Source of the DNA: Cryptomeria japonica | Lineage: Eukaryota > Streptophyta > Pinopsida > Cupressales > Cupressaceae | Length of the DNA: 62,000 nt | Direction of reading: 5' to 3' | Assembly (NCBI RefSeq): GCF_030272615.1 | Contig: NC_081405.1 | Location: forward strand, 22,645,772 to 22,707,771 | Shown here: one piece after another, positions 57,412-62,000 of the stretch | Position numbering within the stretch: position 1 is the first letter of the stretch | How the letters are laid out: every line of letters begins with the position of its first letter | Position numbers and translations under genes: made by a program | Notes under the pieces: generated by a model | Database searches by the model: none | The model's input: only the letters and a program-made list of their open reading frames with translations | Told to the model about the DNA's origin: nothing

Positions 57412-58956
57412 TGTAGACACCTAAAAATGGTCAACGCTTGCGGAGTCATACTTTGACATTTGCGCATTGCCTCATTTTAGGTTTTTGCGTCGCATTAACA
57501 TTTCTCCTATGATTCGTACTTGGTTTTTATCATTTGCAAACATCGAGTCATTCTTCTACATTCTTCATTTATCTCTCTCTCGAATTTGGTTTTGTCGACA
57601 ACACTATCCAGTCATGATTTTAATCGATCTTATCCTATTGCATCAATGTGCGTGCTTATTTGTCATTGTTTTGGACATCGTCAATCTTAATTAGGGTTTT
57701 GTCCTCCTGTCAATCTTGCGATCAATTTGTCATCGATCATTATACTCTTATCAATCTTGTCGATTTATCATCAATCCTTATCATCAATTTTTCAATCTTG
57801 TTGTTTTAATGATTGATTTGTCATCGGTCGTTGTCATGTTCGATCTTGTCATTTTGTGATCAATTCATCATTGATCGTGGTCATTTTCACTCCTATCATT
57901 TTGCAATCTATTTATCATTGATTCTTGTCCTCTTGTCAATCTTGTCATTTTGCGATCGATTTGTCATCGATCGTTGTCTATCTCAAATATGTCAATTTGG
58001 ATCAATTTGTCATTGTTCCTCGTCAATTGGCGCATTTTATCAATTAAATCATTTATCACATTGGTCATTTATTAATTCAAAATCAAATCGAATCGATATC
58101 AATTATCTTCAATCAAGACCTAATTGTCATTCTCGCATTGCTAATTTGTCTTCTAGGGTTTTTATGATTTAATCATTTAACCTTGTGTGTCATTTCTTCC
58201 TCTAGGATTAATAAATTATTTATTTATCCTAAGTCTTCTCATTGCAATTAAATGTTCATTTAATTGGCTAATTATTCCTCTTTGTGAATTAATTAATAAA
58301 TGATAAATTATTAATTAATTTACCTAATTCTCTAATTCTCTAATTTTCTAATTTCCTAATTCCTAATTTCAATTTTCTCCTATTTCTCTCCTAAATTCAT
58401 GGAATGACATGTCAATTTGTCATAATTGTCATAATTGACAATCAATCAATTTTTGACATAGAAGTTGTCATAATTTGTCATAAATTATCAATCAACAAAT
58501 TTTGCATAGAAAGTGCATAATTTGTCATAATTTGTCATAATTGACATAATTGATTTGCAATTTCCATTTGAATTGAATCATGCTAATCTTGTCATCTCTC
58601 CAATTCTTCTATAAATTGGATGATCTTCATCAATCAAAGCTAATTGGTAATCAGGCTATCGAATTTATGCTTCTAGTACTCTTGATCAAAAATCTCATCT
58701 ACTTGCTTTCAATTGTGTGTGTGCACTTGTAGGTGAGATCCACAACCAAACCATTTGAAGAGGAAAGAAGAACAATGGAGCCGCATGAAGGAGAATTCAA
58801 ATCACATCTTTGGTTTGCATAATCTTTGCTTTTGAATGTTTTTATTTCATGTCTCTATTGAGTGTTGTTTAGGATAGATCATTGCAATGAATACAATTGT
58901 GGTTGAGCTATTACGTTTATCTTTGTTTGTGATGATTTCCTATTTCCTAACCTACA
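57412..58956 (+). repeat. Element K 5' LTR (probable)
   Basis: About 1,545 bp, TG...CA. The 5' end is fixed by the sudden loss of homology to B ORF2; the 3' end is inferred from the primer site. It carries the two internal repeat blocks listed separately. Confidence 0.6.
57710..58030 (+). repeat. degenerate ~48-bp tandem repeats in K LTR
   Basis: Six to seven imperfect units centred on TCAATCTTGTCATTTTGCGA followed by TCGATTTGTCATCGATCGTT. The best copies are near 57840 and 57930. Further downstream (58400-58560) a shorter 'catAATTTGTCATAA' repeat occurs. Not CRISPR: units are degenerate and have no unique spacers. Confidence 0.7.
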
Positions 58957-58960
58957 TTAA

Positions 58961-58980
58961 TTGGTGAACCTGACGTGAAC
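58961..58980 (+). other. Element K primer-binding site (probable)
   Basis: TTGGTGAACCTGACGTGAAC, four bases after the presumed LTR end. It begins with TGG as a primer site should, but differs from all other elements in the window. Confidence 0.5.
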
Positions 58981-61036
58981 ACTAACCTTCTAACCTCTTT
59001 ATGGTGTTTTGAGTGCTCTCAAGTTGATTTGCAGGCCAAAAAACCCAAAAACAGGGTCGTGCAGGGTTTTCTGGAGACTTCTGCGCCTGTGTCCTGCATC
59101 CTACGCCTATGTTGAGCATTTTGCGCCTATTTTGAAGACATTCTGTGCTTGTGTCCTGCATTCTGCGCCTGTGTCATGGGTTCTGCACTTGTGTAAAGTC
59201 CAGAATAGGGGTAAAAATGCAGTGTTTTATTTGAAATTTGTTTAGTTTTTGCATTCTGTTTTCTGTGCTTTAGATTTTGGTACTAATTATCTGTACAGAA
59301 TCTTGGCATACGCATGGAAAAGACAATAAATCAAACTACTAACATGTGTTATGCAGAATCGATAGTCAAAGACAACAAATCAAACTCCTAACTTGGGTTT
59401 TGCAGGTTGCCTTGGAGAAACAACTAAACTTTTGTGTTTGTGATTTTTAATTAGGCACTTAGTGATTTCTAAATAGGTTGGAATAAACGTGTTTGTGCTT
59501 TGATTGTTGAGTGTGACATTGGAGTAGGAGAGTATGCTCTTATCCTTCTTAGGGTGATCAGAAATCCAGATCTTCGATACCATGCTCGTGTCTTTGATTG
59601 TGTCTCTCCTTTAGAGGGCCTGCCTTCCCGACCACTTTGCTTTTGCAAGCAAGTGATAACCATGAGAAGGGAATGACCCAAAGTGAGTATGGCTTGAATT
59701 CCTTGGCATTCTAACTCACTATAAAAAAACTACCCGATGAGCGAAAGCTTTGAAGGAAGTATTACGTGGGAATTGCAGTTACTTGGGAAGTGATGACCCT
59801 TGGACTCTTTCTCATATCAACATCTAAGTAGGGCCTCTTGGTCTAAATCGTGCTTGCGTGACTACATTTTTTTGGTATCTTGATGGGCTTAATGTCTCAA
59901 TCACGCTTGCGTGACATCAAGGAGTAATGCTTAACAGAAATCCTTACTAAACACCTTGTTTTTAGAGGCCAAAAACCCTTCTAGTTGCTTGAGAAGGACA
60001 AATTTGGATACTTGGAAGAGATACTAAGTTCGCCATGGGGAGATTTCCATGGGGACTGATGCTTGGCTGCCCTGAGAAGTGAGTGCCATGGAGGGGAGCC
60101 CGTGGGGTCAAGCATCTATGTATTCTCCTTGAATCCCATAATGAGTCTACCTCTCAAGTACCTAATGTCTTTGCCTACCATAAGAAATGTGGAAATGAGC
60201 ATGATTGTCTTAACTCTAAGTTGAAATATCTTGTATTCTTTGCTTGTCAAAAGTTGAATTGCATCCCATTTCAAAAAGAAAAACAAATTGATTCAAAACA
60301 AGGTTAAACACAAGAGACATTCATCCAACAAAAGTTTATCAAGATTCAGAATTCATCTTCAAACATGGTTGTCAAATATTGTTCAAAATCTTGTCTCAAC
60401 ATTCATGTCACTTGCATTTAAGTTCATCCTAGGTTGCATTTTGCAAAAGTCATTGTCAAGTACCAAGGTTAGGTTTCACCTAAGTCATATTCCTTTGCAT
60501 ATCAATAAGAGTCATCCATTTGCATATGTCCTCTTGCATCAAAGTCATATCATTGTCATTCATTCATATTTGCATACCCTAGGACTCTTCATTAAGCTTA
60601 GGTCATTATCATATCATATTAAGGTCACTTGCATAGTATGTCCCTTTGCATATAGTGCCAAAATTAAGTTTTGTCATACTTGAGTAATCCTAATCTTTGA
60701 TAAACCCTAAGTCATTGTTAAGAAGTCTAGACCTTATCAAATCTTTTGTCCTTTTGTCATCAATATCATTTGGTCAAACCTAGCTTAGTATCCAAGCATA
60801 TAGGGGAGACTTTGTCATTTGTCTTTTTGTCACTTATGTCCTTTTGTCCTTTAAGGTCTAGATATCATTCCAATTTCCTAAGGGTCCCTCTCTTAGATTT
60901 GCATTTCAAAAGTTTGTCAAAATCTTCAAAAACAACCAAAACATAGATTGCATGCTCATCTATATAGTTTGCATTTAGTTGCATATCATACATTATCTTT
61001 GAAAATTCCAAAAAACATTGCATTTGCACAAGTGAC
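58981..61036 (+). other. Element K leader with short tandem repeats
   Basis: Untranslated leader of ~2 kb. 59081-59194 holds about six ~20-bp units (CTGCGCCTGTGTCCTGCAT type). 60300-60900 is rich in 'catttgcat/gtcat' phrases. A 78-codon plus-strand frame (59009-59245) spans the repeats but has no recognisable domain. Confidence 0.55.
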
Positions 61037-62000
61037 ATGCCTGTTGAGACAAGATCAAAATCTAAAAAGATGGGCGAACCAATGTATCAACCCATGGACA
61101 ACATAGCAAATTCGCAGTTTCAAACCAGTCAAACAGTACAAATTGAAGGTTCATCAAACACATCTCTACCACCATATGGAATGGTTCAACTTGGGCCACC
61201 TCCATTATATGAACCAATGTTTGTACCTATGAAACCAGGACATGGGAGTGTTCCACCAACTCCAAGAGGAAGTGCGCCTTTCAATCAACCACACTTGCAA
61301 CATGACATTCAAAATCAAACATTATATGAAGAACAAACCCTCTCACAAGGATTTGGTTCTGATCAAGGCTTTCACCAAGAAACGAATCCAAATGTCCAAC
61401 CAGATTCCTCATCCGATTCCGATACTTCTGACGATGTTGACATGTTCCTTCAAGATCCGAAGATAACAAAAAAGATGGATAAGTTCTTGAACAAAGTCTT
61501 TAAGATGTTTCCACAAAAGTATCTTAACATGATGAGTAATGTGACATCTTCAAGTGACCAAATCAATGTGCAAGAACAACAAGGTGGTGAGTTGTTAAGT
61601 TTTTCCCTGCATCCAAATGAAGAAAATGCACAATAAGCAACTCAACCTACCTTGATGAGTAAACGTGCTTCAAAGGCATTGACAGTGACTATTCCTCAAA
61701 AGTCACCATTTGAAACGATAAATAATCCACTATTCAACACAACACCTGTAACGCAAGATCAAATGAAGAACACGCAAGTATTCATGACTGTCCCTCAACA
61801 AGAAGTGGTTCCTTACATGCATAAAGTGGGATCAAAATCTAAGATGCAGGAAAGCTTCACAACTGGAATGCCTAATGTCACCAATGTCCAAAATAATTCT
61901 ACGATGCAACAAAGTTCTTATGTCCCATTAAGTTCAATATCTTTGCCGAATACTATTGCGACAAATCCTTCAATAATGGCAACACAAAGAGCTACAGATA
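61037..62000 (+). pseudogene. Element K gag-like protein, N-terminal part
   Basis: ATG 61037 opens 'MPVETRSKSKKMGEP'. The frame has one TAA (61634-61636, directly after a Gln codon) and then stays open to the window end, so 321 codons are visible. It is rich in Gln, Pro, Ser and Asn and largely disordered, with one acidic patch 'DSSSDSDTSDDVDMF' (~residue 125-140) and a helical 'KMDKFLNKVFKMFPQKY'. No capsid or knuckle motif is reached. Position right after LTR, primer site and leader makes an N-terminal gag the natural reading, but the family is not recognised. Confidence 0.5.

Larger units (their letters stand above)
57412..62000 (+). mobile_element. Element K: 5' part of a gypsy-like LTR element, runs off the window
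   Basis: Starts TGTAGACACCTAAAAATGG inside J ORF2. The LTR appears to end with CCTACA at 58956, followed by a primer-site-like TTGGTGAACCTGACGTGAAC (58961-58980), a ~2-kb leader and a gag-like frame from 61037 that is still open at 62000. The primer site is not the initiator-Met type and I do not assign the tRNA. Superfamily gypsy is a guess from LTR length, primer type and long leader. Confidence 0.65.

Noticed and set aside
57710-58030. Regularly spaced repeats that might suggest a CRISPR array
   Set aside because: Units are degenerate and contiguous with no unique spacers, and the setting is a plant LTR.

Overview
This window looks like nuclear DNA from a plant with a large, repeat-filled genome. 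A gymnosperm or similar giant genome is plausible, but the sequence does not prove it. I find no host gene, no tRNA or rRNA gene and no bacterial signature. Almost all recognisable content is LTR retrotransposons inserted into one another, plus a relic of a plant LINE. Evidence for plant origin: Ty1/copia and Ty3/gypsy families with plant-type domains, primer-binding sites matching initiator-Met tRNA (TGGTATCAGAGC type), and a DUF4283-type LINE ORF1.

Layout. 1-2508: AT-rich flank with a compound microsatellite. 2509-3406 continuing at 14405: LINE ORF1 relic. It is split by element B (3407-14404; LTRs 782 bp each, target duplication GATTA), which has no pol but encodes a coiled coil, four CCHC zinc knuckles and a long second reading frame (ORF2). 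B is itself split by element A (4883-9120; LTRs 496 bp, duplication CAACC), a copia-type element with gag and protease followed by a novel acidic segment instead of integrase and reverse transcriptase. 14792-35212 is Ty3/gypsy element E (minus strand, duplication GATAA). Each of its two LTRs holds one copy of a related Ty1/copia family: C (plus strand, about 14961-22347) and D (minus strand, 28159-35056, duplication GAAGG/GAATG).

36124-38700 is the LTR and gag of a second gypsy element, G. 39526-46205 is copia element F (duplication CTTAT), the youngest here: its surviving LTR parts differ at one base over about 364. 47166-50230 (H, plus) and 51434-54515 (I, minus; the tail of a gypsy pol followed by an extra ORF) are decayed elements with long non-pol reading frames. 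J (54516-57411, minus) is a second copy of the B family inserted in I. K (57412 to beyond the window end) is a gypsy-like element, with LTR, primer site, long leader and start of gag, inserted in J.

How the parts relate. Autonomous-type copia elements (C, D, F) sit beside elements without pol that share their ends. B/J share the polypurine module and the LTR-end motif of C/D; A shares LTR, leader, gag, protease and 3' tail with F. The natural reading is two autonomous/non-autonomous pairs, in which the partners keep private extra proteins of unknown role. The extra ORF2 of B/J, conserved between two diverged copies, and the broadly similar large ORFs in H and I are the best candidates for something little described. 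All coordinates and comparisons were made by eye.
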